DNA of 64,000 nt from Planctomycetota bacterium (GTDB taxonomy: Bacteria; Planctomycetota; J058; J103). Every line of letters starts with the position of its first letter. The first letter of the stretch is position 1. Under the pieces are notes generated by a model, which was not told the origin of the DNA, did no database searches, and saw nothing but the letters and a program-made list of their open reading frames with translations. The stretch spans positions 393,637-457,636 of the forward strand of contig BPJM01000003.1 in the NCBI GenBank assembly GCA_026004615.1, written 5' to 3'. Of the stretch, positions 52,289 to 62,357 are shown piece by piece. Position numbers and translations under genes: made by a program.

Positions 52289-54754
52289 ATGCGCATCCGC
52301 GCCGGACGCGAACTGCTCGGCGTCGTGCTGCTGAGCGCCGGGGTGTTGCACCTGCTGGCGCTCATGAGTTTCGACATCCACGATATCCCCGAGCGTGCCT
52401 GGCCGCCGAACCCGCACGTCGCGAACGTGTTCGGCCCGGAAGGCGCGCGCTACGCCTTCTGGGTACTGGAGTGGATCGGGCTCGGGCCGGCGTACGCGCT
52501 CGGCCTGCTGGCGCTCGCGGCGGGGCTGGGGCTCGGGCGCCTGCCCGCGGCGTGCCTCGCTGGCGAGGCGGGGCACGGTGCGGCAGCCCGCGCGCAGCGA
52601 GATCGCTGGCCCTCGCTCGCCTTCGCGCGCCCGCTCGGGGCGTGCGCCGCGGTGGTGGCGGGCGCGGCGCTGGAGCACCTGCTCGCGCGCGACGGGCTGC
52701 TCGGCGGCATGGGGTGGACGGGGCTGAACCCCGGCGGGTACTGGGGGGCATACGTCGCAGGCCGGTTGCCGGCAGCGGCGCCGCCGCTCGCCGGCTATGG
52801 CCTGGTGACCCTGGGTGGTCTGGTCGGCCTGGCGCTGGCGCTGGATGTGGATCCGAGCCGGCTCGGCTGGCGGTCGCGCCGCGGGGCGCCGGGCAGGGGG
52901 GCCGGGGCGCGGCACCCGGCAGGGGGCTGGCGGGGCGCGGCCGGGCAGCCGGCGCCGGCGGCACAGCCGTCCGGGCCGCAGGCCGGCGAGGACTGCGAGG
53001 GGGATCCCGACCTGCTGGAGGACCTCGGCGCGGCGGGTGCGCCCGGCGTTGCCGGACCGCCCGCTGGCAGCGCCGCGCGGAGCGGGCTCGCAGAGCTGCC
53101 GGAGGCGGGTGGGGCCGGCGGTCTTGCGGCCGAGGATGCGTTCGCGTGGGACGGCGAGAGGCAGCTCGAGGAGGAAGGCGGCGAGCAGGGCCTCGCAGCT
53201 GCCGGCCACGGGACCGCGGCGGCGGGCGGGCCCGGAACGCGCGCGGGGCGCGGGCGGGCGCGCGCGCCCCGCTACACGCTGCCGCCCGAGACGCTGCTCG
53301 AGCTCCCCGCCCCCCCGCCCGACGACCGCCGCGAGGCGGTGCTGCGCGCGCAGGCGGAGGTGCTCGGCCGCACGCTGGCGGACTTCAAGGTCGAGGCACG
53401 CGTGGTCGGCGCCGAGCCGGGTCCCAACGTGACCCGCTACGAGCTGCAGCTGGCCGCCGGGGTCAAGATCGGGCGGATCGCGGCGCTCGCCGACGACCTC
53501 GCGCTGGCGCTCGGCGCCCCCAGCGTCCGCATCGTGGGGCCGAGCCCGGGCCGCTCGACGCTCGGCATCGAGGTGCCGAATCCCGAGCAGGAGGTGGTGC
53601 GGCTGCGGACGCTGGTGGAATCGCCGGAGTTTCGGCGGCGCGAGCGCGCGGTGCCGCTGCTGCTCGGCAAGGACGCTAGCGGCCGGCCGCTCATCGCCGA
53701 CCTCGCCCGCATGCCGCACCTGCTGGTGGCCGGAGCGACCGGTTCTGGCAAGTCGGTCTGCATCAACGCGATCATCCTGAGCGTGCTGCTGACCCGGACC
53801 CCGCACCAGGTGCGGCTGATCCTGATCGACCCCAAGATGGTGGAGCTGGCGCTGTACGACAAGGTGCCGCACCTGCTCGCCCCGGTGGTCACCGACATGC
53901 GCCAGGCGCCGGCGGTGTTGCAGTGGGCAGTGGAGAAGATGGAGGAGCGCTATCGGTTGCTCAGCGCCGCGGCGGTGCGCCACCTGCGCAGCTACAACGC
54001 CCTGGGCCCGCACGCCCTCGCCGAGCGGCTGGGGCTCCAGGGCCCGCACGAGCTGCGCGAGCGCTCGATCCCCTGGCACATGCCCTACGTGGTGGTGGTG
54101 ATCGACGAGTTCGCGGACCTCATGTGCGTGGCGCGCCGGGAGGTGGAGAACTCCATCGTGCGCCTGGCGCAGAAATCCCGCGCGGTCGGTATCCATCTGG
54201 TGCTGGCGACGCAGCGGCCGACCGCGGATGTGATCACCGGCCTGATCAAGAGCAACCTGCCGTGCCGGATCGCGTTTCAGGTGGCGTCCAAGGTCGACTC
54301 CCGGACGATCATCGACCAGAACGGCGCGGAGACGCTGGTCGGTCAGGGCGACATGCTGCTGTTGCCGCCCGGGACCTCGCGCCTGGTGCGCGCGCAGGGT
54401 GCGTACGTCTCCGACGAAGAGGTCAAGGCGGTGGTTGCCCATGTGCGCGCAGCGGCGGAACCGGAGTACGACGAGGATCTCGTGCGCGCGGGGCGCGAGG
54501 AGCCGGCAGGTGGCGAGGCGGGGGCGGGGGGCGAGGCGGAGGATCCGCTGTTCGAGCAGGCGGTGCGGATCGTGCTGGAGAGCCAGCGCGGTTCGGCCTC
54601 GCTGCTGCAACGCCGGCTGGAGATCGGCTATGCCCGTGCCTCGCGCCTGATCGACCAGATGACCGAACGGGGGATCCTGGGGCCGTTCAAGGGAGCGAAG
54701 GCGCGCGAGATCCTGGTGACGCTGGAGGAATGGGAGGCGGCGCGGGCGTCGTGA
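52289..54754 (+). CDS. ftsK: DNA translocase FtsK/SpoIIIE
   Basis: About 821 residues. N-terminal membrane segments ([17 protein letters not shown], then three to four more up to ~200), an acidic Gly/Ala-rich linker, then the motor: Walker [31 protein letters not shown], Walker [12 protein letters not shown] and [17 protein letters not shown]. It ends in a winged-helix gamma domain ([42 protein letters not shown]) that reads KOPS-like sites. It segregates chromosome termini at the septum. ATG 52289 is chosen for the GGAGG site; GTG 52256 is possible. Confidence 0.95.
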   Translation: MRIRAGRELLGVVLLSAGVLHLLALMSFDIHDIPERAWPPNPHVANVFGPEGARYAFWVLEWIGLGPAYALGLLALAAGLGLGRLPAACLAGEAGHGAAARAQRDRWPSLAFARPLGACAAVVAGAALEHLLARDGLLGGMGWTGLNPGGYWGAYVAGRLPAAAPPLAGYGLVTLGGLVGLALALDVDPSRLGWRSRRGAPGRGAGARHPAGGWRGAAGQPAPAAQPSGPQAGEDCEGDPDLLEDLGAAGAPGVAGPPAGSAARSGLAELPEAGGAGGLAAEDAFAWDGERQLEEEGGEQGLAAAGHGTAAAGGPGTRAGRGRARAPRYTLPPETLLELPAPPPDDRREAVLRAQAEVLGRTLADFKVEARVVGAEPGPNVTRYELQLAAGVKIGRIAALADDLALALGAPSVRIVGPSPGRSTLGIEVPNPEQEVVRLRTLVESPEFRRRERAVPLLLGKDASGRPLIADLARMPHLLVAGATGSGKSVCINAIILSVLLTRTPHQVRLILIDPKMVELALYDKVPHLLAPVVTDMRQAPAVLQWAVEKMEERYRLLSAAAVRHLRSYNALGPHALAERLGLQGPHELRERSIPWHMPYVVVVIDEFADLMCVARREVENSIVRLAQKSRAVGIHLVLATQRPTADVITGLIKSNLPCRIAFQVASKVDSRTIIDQNGAETLVGQGDMLLLPPGTSRLVRAQGAYVSDEEVKAVVAHVRAAAEPEYDEDLVRAGREEPAGGEAGAGGEAEDPLFEQAVRIVLESQRGSASLLQRRLEIGYARASRLIDQMTERGILGPFKGAKAREILVTLEEWEAARAS

Positions 54755-55137
54755 GCGCGAGCGAAGGCCGGCGGCTGGCGACACGCGTGATCCTGCTGCC
54801 GCGCGACACCAATGCGCACGGCACCATCTTCGGCGGGGTGCTGCTCAGCCATCTCGATCTGGCGGGCGCGGTCGAGGCGCGGCGGCATACGCCCCACCGC
54901 GTGGTGACGGTGGCCATGCGCGAGGTCGAGTTCCATGCCCCCGTCTACGTCGGCGATGTGGTCTCGTTCTACACGCGGCTGGTGCGCGTGGGCACGACCA
55001 GCATCACGGTGCACGTGGAGGTCGAGGCCCAGCGCGCGGACGACCCGGCGGCGGTGGTGCGGGTGACCGAGGCCGAGGTCGTCTATGTGTGCGTGGACGC
55101 GCAGGGCCGCAAGGTCCCGGCCCGCGCGGCGCCCTGA
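54751..55137 (+). CDS. Acyl-CoA thioesterase, YciA-like hotdog fold
   Basis: 128 residues; GTG overlaps the ftsK stop (GTGA), so it is translationally coupled. [29 protein letters not shown] is the hotdog active-site region with the catalytic Asp in the central helix; [27 protein letters not shown] follows as in YciA/acyl-CoA thioesterases. Hydrolyses acyl-CoA in the cytoplasm. Confidence 0.9.
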   Translation: MSASEGRRLATRVILLPRDTNAHGTIFGGVLLSHLDLAGAVEARRHTPHRVVTVAMREVEFHAPVYVGDVVSFYTRLVRVGTTSITVHVEVEAQRADDPAAVVRVTEAEVVYVCVDAQGRKVPARAAP

Positions 55138-55230
55138 GCCCGCGCGCCGCCCGTCGGGCCAGCGCGAGACCGGGCGGCTGCGGCTGGCGAACTCCGGCCG
55201 GCTGGGGCCGCGCGCCGCGGGCGAGCGCGC

Positions 55231-55320
55231 GAGCGGACCGAAGCAGAGCAGCGCCCGCGCCCGCGCGCGCGAGCGGACCGAAGCGAAGTCGCGCCCGCGG
55301 CGGACCGCTCGAGCAGACCG
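55231..55320 (+). repeat. 40-bp-period tandem repeat before the groEL terminator
   Basis: GAGCGGACCG begins at 55231 and 55271 and GAGCAGACCG at 55311, exactly 40 bp apart. The first two units share 19 identical bases (55226-55244 and 55266-55284); the third is degenerate and runs into the terminator's A-run. Confidence 0.6.
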
Positions 55321-55359
55321 AAAAAAGCGGAGCGCCGCGGTCGTCCCGCGGCGCTCCGC
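55321..55359 (-). terminator. Rho-independent terminator of groES-groEL
   Basis: On the minus strand a perfect 14-bp stem (arms 55346-55359 and 55327-55340) with a 5-nt loop is followed by six T. It is the one classical intrinsic terminator in the window and lies ~57 bp after the groEL stop. Confidence 0.92.
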
Positions 55360-55415
55360 CTGTCAGCCCCGGTGGCGGTCGCCCGGCGCGGCCGCCCCGG
55401 CAGGCTGGTTCCGGG

Positions 55416-57050
<1,635 letters not shown>

Positions 57051-57138
57051 GTTCGCTTCTCTCCTCGTCAGGTTGCGATCCGGTGGCCACCCCGGGCGGC
57101 GGCGCCGCGCGGCGCGGCACGCGCCCGGCAGGCCCTCC

Positions 57139-57429
57139 CTACTCGACGATCGCCAGGACGTCGTCCTCGCTCAGGATCAGATACTCCTCGCCCTCCAGCT
57201 TGACCTCGGTCCCGGCGTACGAGCTGAAGATCACGCGGTCGTTCGCCTTGACGCTGAGGGGCGCGCGCTGGCCATTCTTGAGCAGCTTGCCCTCGCCGAC
57301 GCTGATCACACGGCCCTCGCGCGGCTTCTCCTTGGCGGTGTCCGGGAGCACGATGCCCCCCTTGGTCTTCTCCTCGGCCTCCAGGCGCTTGACCACGATC
57401 TTGTCGTTGAGCGGACGGATCTTCGGCAT
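57139..57429 (-). CDS. groES: Co-chaperonin GroES
   Basis: 96 residues, full length: [30 protein letters not shown] with the mobile loop, [10 protein letters not shown] and [50 protein letters not shown] precedes the ATG. It is first in the groES-groEL operon, 88 bp before groEL. No CIRCE element is present upstream; a sigma32-like promoter and direct repeats are. Confidence 0.97.
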   Translation of the reverse strand: MPKIRPLNDKIVVKRLEAEEKTKGGIVLPDTAKEKPREGRVISVGEGKLLKNGQRAPLSVKANDRVIFSSYAGTEVKLEGEEYLILSEDDVLAIVE

Positions 57430-57473
57430 GGGTTCCTCGCTCCTCCCGTTCGTGCGGTTGCTTGCCTTCGCCG

Positions 57474-57500
57474 CGATGGCGAGTTCTCCCCCCAAGCAAG
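57474..57500 (-). promoter_or_regulatory. Sigma32-like heat-shock promoter of groES
   Basis: Minus strand: CTTGCTT (57500-57494), 12-bp spacer, CGCCATCG (57481-57474). Compare with the E. coli sigma32 pattern CTTGAAA and CCCCATnT. Predicted leader ~37 nt. Confidence 0.45.
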
Positions 57501-57592
57501 CTGTGGGCCACCCGTGCCCCCGCCTCGGGGCCGGCCCCGCGGCGGCGCGGCGAAGGGCCGTGGCGGCGGCGGGGCGGCACCGGCCCCGCGCG

Positions 57593-57655
57593 CCGGCGGC
57601 TGCCAATGTGGCGCCGCCCCGGCCGCCGCCTCCCCGGCGGCTGCCAAAGTGGCGC
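57593..57655. repeat. 22-bp direct repeat upstream of groES
   Basis: CCGGCGGCTGCCAA-T/A-GTGGCGC occurs at 57593-57614 and 57634-57655 (one mismatch, 41 bp apart, about four helical turns). Each copy contains the dyad GCCA-N3-TGGC. The repeats lie 93-160 bp upstream of the -35-like box and also upstream of rnpA. No gene is visible in the rest of 57430-57803. Confidence 0.65.
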
Positions 57656-57803
57656 ACCGCCTTGTCCGGGCACCAGGGCCCAGCTACCATCGCGCCTGGT
57701 TGCGCGGCGCCGGGCCCGCCGCGCGCGAGGCCGGCATGCGCCGCGCGTGCCAGCACGGGGCGAGTGCGCGGGCAGGCGGGTGGCAGCAGGGGAGGGCCGG
57801 CCA

Positions 57804-58220
57804 ATGCAGCAGCCTCGGCGCCGCTACCGTTTTCCCCCCGCGGCGCGCGTACGCAAGAAGCGCGAGTACGAGCGCGTGTTTGCGCGCGGGGTACGCGTGC
57901 GCGACGATCTGATCAAGCTCGTGGTCGCACCGCGCGACAGCCCCGAGCTGCCGAGCCGGCTCGGCACCGCGGTGAGTCGGCGGATCGGCGGGGCGGCGGC
58001 CCGCAATCGGGTGCGGCGCCGGCTGCGCGAGGCGTTTCGGCTGGAGAGCGCCGAGCTGCCCCGGGGCCTGGACGTGGTGTGCATCCCGCTGCCGCTCGTG
58101 CCCGAACCCCCGCTGCCGGAGCTGCGCCGCAGCCTGCGCGAACTGATCGAACGGGCGGCCGCGCGGCTGCTGCGGCGCAGCGCCGCCGCGCGGCGGCCGC
58201 GCCCTGCAGAGGGTGGCTGA
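57804..58220 (+). CDS. rnpA: Ribonuclease P protein component
   Basis: 138 residues. [33 protein letters not shown], then the RNA-binding motif [17 protein letters not shown]. Binds RNase P RNA for tRNA 5' processing. GGGGAGGG precedes the ATG. No rpmH gene is found in the ~370 bp upstream, where it usually lies, although yidD follows as usual. Confidence 0.93.
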   Translation: MQQPRRRYRFPPAARVRKKREYERVFARGVRVRDDLIKLVVAPRDSPELPSRLGTAVSRRIGGAAARNRVRRRLREAFRLESAELPRGLDVVCIPLPLVPEPPLPELRRSLRELIERAAARLLRRSAAARRPRPAEGG

Positions 58221-58525
58221 TGGGGGGCGGGCGGGACGGGGCGCAGCGGGGCTGGCTCGTGGCGCTGGAGCGCGCGGCGCGCACGAGCGTGCTCGGGCTG
58301 ATCCGGCTCTACCAGCTCGTGCTCTCGCCGATCTTCGGCGGCCAGTGCCGCTTCCGCCCGAGCTGCTCGCAGTATGCCGCGCTCGCCATCCGGCGTTTCG
58401 GGCTGCTCCGGGGCGGGTGGCTGGCGGTGCGCCGGCTGGGGCGTTGCCATCCCTGGGGCGGGGCCGGTTACGATCCGGTGCCCGAGCAGGAGCGGGAGCT
58501 GCCGGGGGGGCGCGCCCCAATATAA
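58220..58525 (+). CDS. yidD: Membrane protein insertion efficiency factor YidD
   Basis: 101 residues; ATG overlaps the rnpA stop by one base. [61 protein letters not shown] is the family signature with its three conserved Cys. It assists YidC/Sec membrane insertion. yidC itself does not follow. Confidence 0.95.
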   Translation: MGGGRDGAQRGWLVALERAARTSVLGLIRLYQLVLSPIFGGQCRFRPSCSQYAALAIRRFGLLRGGWLAVRRLGRCHPWGGAGYDPVPEQERELPGGRAPI

Positions 58526-58578
58526 CCCTAACCATGACACACCAAGCTGTTGCGGCACGACATGTCACGGAAATGTCA

Positions 58579-58607
58579 TTGACAGGCGGCCAGCCATGTC
58601 CTATGGT
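58579..58607 (+). promoter_or_regulatory. Promoter of merR-sigma operon
   Basis: TTGACA (58579-58584), 17-bp spacer, TATGGT (58602-58607). Two direct ATGTCA words (58562-58567, 58573-58578) abut the -35 and the second forms the dyad TGTCA-T-TGACA with it, a possible further operator. Confidence 0.7.
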
Positions 58608-58618
58608 CCCATCTGCCT

Positions 58619-58636
58619 ACTTTACACTTTGTAAAG
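58619..58636 (+). promoter_or_regulatory. Operator-like palindrome just after the merR promoter
   Basis: CTTTAC-ACTTT-GTAAAG, perfect 6-bp arms, located at about +6 to +23 of the predicted transcript, where bound protein would repress. A related 18-mer (14 of 18 identical) is at 60043-60060 after the sigma gene. Confidence 0.6.
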
Positions 58637-58681
58637 CGACCGAGCCGGCCGCGGAACGTGCCCGAGCGAGGTGGCTTCACG

Positions 58682-58999
58682 TTGGCGAAGCGCCGCGATC
58701 GTCCCAGTCCCACACCCGCTGGCCCGGCCGGGGCCGAGCTGCCCGGCCGTCCGCCGCGCAAGCTGTACAAGATCGGCGAGGTCATGCGCTATAGCGGCCT
58801 GGGGCGGCAGACCATCCACAACTACACGACGATGCAGCTGATCTCCGAGGTCGAGCGCACCCCGTCCGGCCACCGGCTGTACGGCGAGGAGGTGTTCGAG
58901 CGGTTGCGCCTGATCGAGGAGCTGAAGAAGACGCGCACGCTGCAGGAGATCCGCGAGATCCTGCACGCCGAGGGGGGGGAGCGCGCACCCGAGGGCTAG
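58682..58999 (+). CDS. MerR-family transcriptional regulator
   Basis: About 105 residues. After a ~20-residue Pro/Ala lead, the DNA-binding winged helix is LYKIGEVMRYSGLGRQTIHNYTTMQLISEVERTPSGHRLYGEEVFERLRLIEELKKTRTLQEIREIL. It ends shortly after the dimerisation helix start, so there is no ligand-binding domain. TTG 58682 has GAGGTGG 7 nt upstream and is preferred; GTG 58658 is in frame but poorly placed. The operator at its promoter suggests autoregulation. The sigma-factor gene follows 138 bp later. Confidence 0.88.
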   Translation: MAKRRDRPSPTPAGPAGAELPGRPPRKLYKIGEVMRYSGLGRQTIHNYTTMQLISEVERTPSGHRLYGEEVFERLRLIEELKKTRTLQEIREILHAEGGERAPEG

Positions 59000-59137
59000 C
59001 GTGCAGCGCGTGGCCGGAGCCACCGGGGCGGCGGGGCCCGCCGCCGCCCGCCGGCGTCGCGGCGAAGGCGCCGGACATGGCAGGGCGGGTCGCAAGAGGA
59101 GCGAGGCCAGCAGGTCGGAAGGGGGAGGAGGCGAGCC

Positions 59138-60034
59138 GTGGGCGCAACGAAGGGGTCGGGGACGCAGGAGCGGACAGGGCAGCGGCGGGCCGCACGCGCG
59201 GAGGCGAAGACCCGCGGCGGCGGCGCGGGCAAGCGGCGGGCCAGCCGGCGGGGGGGCGCGCCCGGCGGCGCCGTCGAGGCCGATCCGGTATGGGCCGAGT
59301 ACCGCCGGACCGGTGATCTCGAGCTGCGCAATCGACTCATGGAACGCTACCTGCCGCTGGTGCGCGCCACCGCCGAGCGGATCCGGCGGCGGCTGCCGCA
59401 GAGCGTCGAGCTGGGCGACCTGGAGAGCGCCGGCATCTTCGGGCTGCGGGACGCGATCGAGGGGTTCGATCTGCAACGCGGCGTGAAGTTCGAGACCTAT
59501 TGCACCACCCGCGTGCGCGGCGCGATCCTCGACGAGCTGCGCAGCATCGACTGGGTGCCACGGCTGGTGCGTACCCGCGCGAACCAGCTCGACAAGGCGA
59601 TGCACGATCTGGAGGCCGACCTGGGCCGCCAGCCCACCGACCGCGAGCTGGCGGCGCGGCTGGGCCTGGAGCTGAGCGAGCTGGACGCGGTGGTCAAGGA
59701 GGCGACGGCGGTCAACGTGGTGTCGTTGTCCGAGAGCTGGCCGGGCGCCGAGGAGGAGGAGCGGGCGGTGCGCAAGCTCGACGTGCTGGAGGACCGCCGG
59801 CAGCACCGTCCATTGGAGCAGTTGCACCACCGGGACTTTCTCGCCGTCGCGGCGCGCAGCCTCACGCCCAAGGAGCGGCTCATCCTGCTATTGTACTACT
59901 TCGAGGAGATGACGATGCGCGAGATCGGGCTCACGCTCGGGCTGTCGGAGTCGCGGGTCTGCCAGCTCCACACGCGCATCATGAACAAGCTGCGCGAGCA
60001 GTTCGAACGGTCCCGGTGCGATCTGCTCGGCTGA
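59138..60034 (+). CDS. FliA/WhiG-type alternative sigma factor
   Basis: 298 residues. A ~50-residue basic Arg/Ala/Gly lead is followed by region 2 (RNRLMERYLPLVRATAERIRRRLPQSVELGDLESAGIFGLRDAIEGFDLQRGVKFETYCTTRVRGAILDELRSIDWVPRLVR), region 3 (LGRQPTDRELAARLGLELSELDAVV) and region 4 (LTPKERLILLLYYFEEMTMREIGLTLGLSESRVCQLHTRIMNKL). This is the sigma28 group. GTG 59138 has GGGGGAGGAGG upstream. No flagellar gene or anti-sigma FlgM is in the window. Pairing with MerR suggests a regulatory module for something other than motility. Confidence 0.92.
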   Translation: MGATKGSGTQERTGQRRAARAEAKTRGGGAGKRRASRRGGAPGGAVEADPVWAEYRRTGDLELRNRLMERYLPLVRATAERIRRRLPQSVELGDLESAGIFGLRDAIEGFDLQRGVKFETYCTTRVRGAILDELRSIDWVPRLVRTRANQLDKAMHDLEADLGRQPTDRELAARLGLELSELDAVVKEATAVNVVSLSESWPGAEEEERAVRKLDVLEDRRQHRPLEQLHHRDFLAVAARSLTPKERLILLLYYFEEMTMREIGLTLGLSESRVCQLHTRIMNKLREQFERSRCDLLG

Positions 60035-60042
60035 TTCACATT

Positions 60043-60070
60043 ACTTTATATTTTGTACATTGAAAATGTA
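60043..60070 (+). promoter_or_regulatory. Second copy of merR-type motif with overlapping dyad
   Basis: An 18-mer matching the merR operator at 14 of 18 positions (60043-60060) overlaps a perfect dyad TACATT-GAA-AATGTA (60056-60070), 9 bp after the sigma stop. This AT-rich patch stands out strongly from its surroundings. Confidence 0.55.
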
Positions 60071-60075
60071 GGCAC

Positions 60076-60108
60076 GCTCGCCCCGCCCGACTACCGGCCG
60101 GGGCGAGC
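60076..60108 (+). terminator. Hairpin after the sigma-factor gene
   Basis: Perfect 10-bp arms GCTCGCCCCG (60076-60085) and CGGGGCGAGC (60099-60108), 13-nt loop, no T-run. Confidence 0.5.
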
Positions 60109-60447
60109 GCCCGCGCCTGCCCTCGCCTGCGGGCGGCAGCCCGCCCCGCGCGCCGGCACGGCCCGGGCGGGCGCTCGTGCGGGCGCCCCTTGCACTCCGG
60201 GCTGTTCTGCCCTTCTCATCGGCCCCGCCCAGCCGGCCGCGCCCGAGCGCGGGTGCTGCGCCACGGGGCGACGCCGCGCTCGGGGAGCTGCGATCGGGCA
60301 GCCGCGGGGTCTGCAGGCGCGCTCGGGCGTGCGGGCCCATGCCCCCCGCCGGCGGCTCGCGCAGCCGGCCGGCGCGGCGGCGATCGGCGGGCGGCGGTGG
60401 GGAGCGGTGCAAGCCGCGGCCGGCGGTGGCCGGGGAGGAGAGCGCCC
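60109..60447. other. Intergenic region before lysA
   Basis: About 340 bp, GC-rich, with no convincing gene. A reading frame is open but low-complexity. I see no clear promoter; the lysA ribosome site GGGGAGGAG lies at its end. Confidence 0.4.
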
Positions 60448-61719
60448 ATGGAGCCCTTTCACTACACGGGCGGGGAGCTGTACTGCGAGCAACTGCCCAT
60501 GCGCGCCATCGCGGCCGCCCACGGCACCCCGCTCTACGTCTACAGCGCCGCCGCGCTGCGCGAGGGCTACCGGGCGCTCGCGCGGGCCTTCGCGCCGCTG
60601 TCGCCGCTCGTCTGCTACGCGGTCAAGGCCAACGGCAACCTCGCGGTCCTGCGGCTGCTGGTCGAGCTGGGCGCCGGCTTCGACGTGGTCTCGGGGGGGG
60701 AGCTGGTGCGCGCCCAGGCGGCCGGCGCGCCCGCGGAACGGATCGTATTCGCCGGCGCCGGCAAGCGCGAGGATGAGATCCGCGCCGCGCTCGCCGCCGG
60801 CATCCTCTGCTTCAACGTGGAAAGCCTGCCGGAGCTGGACCGCATCGATCGGCTCGCGCGCGAGGCCGGCCGGCGGGCGCGGGTCTGCCTGCGCCTCAAT
60901 CCCGAGGTCGACCCGCGCACCCATGCCCACATCGCGACCGGCAGCAAGGGGACGAAGTTCGGCCTGGAGCTGGAGACCGCACGCGCTGCGCTGGCCACCA
61001 TCGGCGAGCGTACGGGGGTGGAGCTGTACGGACTGCATGCCCATATCGGCTCGCAGATCGTCGACCCCGAGCCGTACCGCCTCGCGGTCGAGCGGCTGGC
61101 CGCGCTCGCCGAGCAGCAGCGCGCGGCAGGCCGGCCGCTGCGCGCGCTCAACCTCGGAGGCGGGTTCGGGATCGCCTACCGGGGCGGCCGCGCCTGCGAC
61201 CTCGAGGCGGTCGCCCGGGCGATCGTGCCCCTGCTCGCCCCGCTGGGGGTGCGGGTGCTGCTGGAGCCCGGGCGCTGGATCGCCGGGCCGGCCGGGGTGC
61301 TGCTCACGCGCGTCGAGTACGTCAAACACTCCGGCGGCAAGCGGTTCCTGATCTGCGACAGCGGTATGCACCACCTGTTGCGCCCGGCGCTGTACGGTGC
61401 GGAGCACCCGGTGTGGCCGGTGTGCGCCGGGGGCCCCGAGGGCAGTCCCCAGGCGCCTGCGCTCGCCGGCCCGGCGGATGTCGTGGGGCCGATCTGCGAG
61501 ACCGCCGACTACCTGGCGCGCGAGCGGCCACTGCCCGAGATCGAGGCCGGCGAGCTGCTGGCCGTCTTCGCCGCCGGGGCCTACGGGATGGTCATGGCCT
61601 CCAACTACAACGCCCAGCCGCTGCCGGCCGAGGTGCTGGTCGACGGCGCCCGGGCGCGGCTGGTGCGGCGGCGGCAGCGCTACGACGAGCTGCTGGCGCC
61701 GGAGCAGGACCTGCCGTGA
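60448..61719 (+). CDS. lysA: Diaminopimelate decarboxylase
   Basis: 423 residues. PLP Lys in VCYAVKANGNLAVL, FDVVSGGEL, RLNPEVDPRTHAHIATG, LHAHIGSQI, LNLGGGFGI, EPGRWIAG, the active-site Cys region VVGPICETADYLA and GAYGMVMASNYN. Last step of lysine synthesis and of meso-DAP use. The ATG has GGGGAGGAG upstream. Confidence 0.97.
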   Translation: MEPFHYTGGELYCEQLPMRAIAAAHGTPLYVYSAAALREGYRALARAFAPLSPLVCYAVKANGNLAVLRLLVELGAGFDVVSGGELVRAQAAGAPAERIVFAGAGKREDEIRAALAAGILCFNVESLPELDRIDRLAREAGRRARVCLRLNPEVDPRTHAHIATGSKGTKFGLELETARAALATIGERTGVELYGLHAHIGSQIVDPEPYRLAVERLAALAEQQRAAGRPLRALNLGGGFGIAYRGGRACDLEAVARAIVPLLAPLGVRVLLEPGRWIAGPAGVLLTRVEYVKHSGGKRFLICDSGMHHLLRPALYGAEHPVWPVCAGGPEGSPQAPALAGPADVVGPICETADYLARERPLPEIEAGELLAVFAAGAYGMVMASNYNAQPLPAEVLVDGARARLVRRRQRYDELLAPEQDLP

Positions 61720-61767
61720 GCGCGCCGGCCGGCACACCCACCGCCCGCAGCCGCGGCCCGGCCGCTG

Positions 61768-62334
61768 GTGGTGCTGTTCGGCGCCTCGCGTATCGAGCAG
61801 TGGGAGCCGCCGCCGGCCGGCGCCGGCTACGCGCTCGCCAACCGGGGCGTCGGGGGGCAGAGCAGCGCCGAGGCGCTCGCGCGGCTGGAGCGCGACGTGC
61901 TCGCGCTCGCGCCTGCGCTCGTGGTGGTGCAGACCGGGATGAACGACCTGGTGCGGCTGCCGCGCGCTCCCGCCCACCAGCAGCGGGTGATCGCGGCCTG
62001 CGTCGCCAATCTGGCCGCGATCGCACGGCGGATCGCGGCGAGCGGCGCCCGGGTGCTGCTCCTGGAGATCTTCCCGCCGGGGCCGCCGCCACCGGCCGAC
62101 AGCCCGCGCTGGGCGGCGGCGGCGCTGCCCGGCGCGGTGCGCGCGGCCAACCTGCGGCTGCGCGCGCTGGCCGGCGGCCCCATCGCGGTGCTCGATTGCG
62201 CGCCGGTGCTCGCGGGTGCGGACGGCCGCTTGCGGCCGGAGTTCGCCGAGGGGACGCTGCATCTGAACGCCGCCGCCTACCGCGCCCTCAACCGCGTCGT
62301 CGTCCCGGAGATCGAGCGGCTACTCGGGGTGTGA
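61768..62334 (+). CDS. SGNH/GDSL hydrolase, 5' end uncertain
   Basis: 188 residues from GTG 61768: block I VVLFGASRIEQW (GAS instead of GDS, Ser kept), block II NRGVGGQSSAEALARLERDVLAL, block III QTGMNDLVR, block V GTLHLNAAAY with the catalytic His. This is a lysophospholipase-L1-like esterase. GTG 61768 has no ribosome site. A GTG overlapping the lysA stop (61716) opens the neighbouring frame (SAPAGTPTARSRGPA), so an additional +1 insertion near 61755-61765 may hide the true start. Confidence 0.8.
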   Translation: MVLFGASRIEQWEPPPAGAGYALANRGVGGQSSAEALARLERDVLALAPALVVVQTGMNDLVRLPRAPAHQQRVIAACVANLAAIARRIAASGARVLLLEIFPPGPPPPADSPRWAAAALPGAVRAANLRLRALAGGPIAVLDCAPVLAGADGRLRPEFAEGTLHLNAAAYRALNRVVVPEIERLLGV

Positions 62335-62357
62335 GCGCGGCCGGCGGCGGCGCGCAC

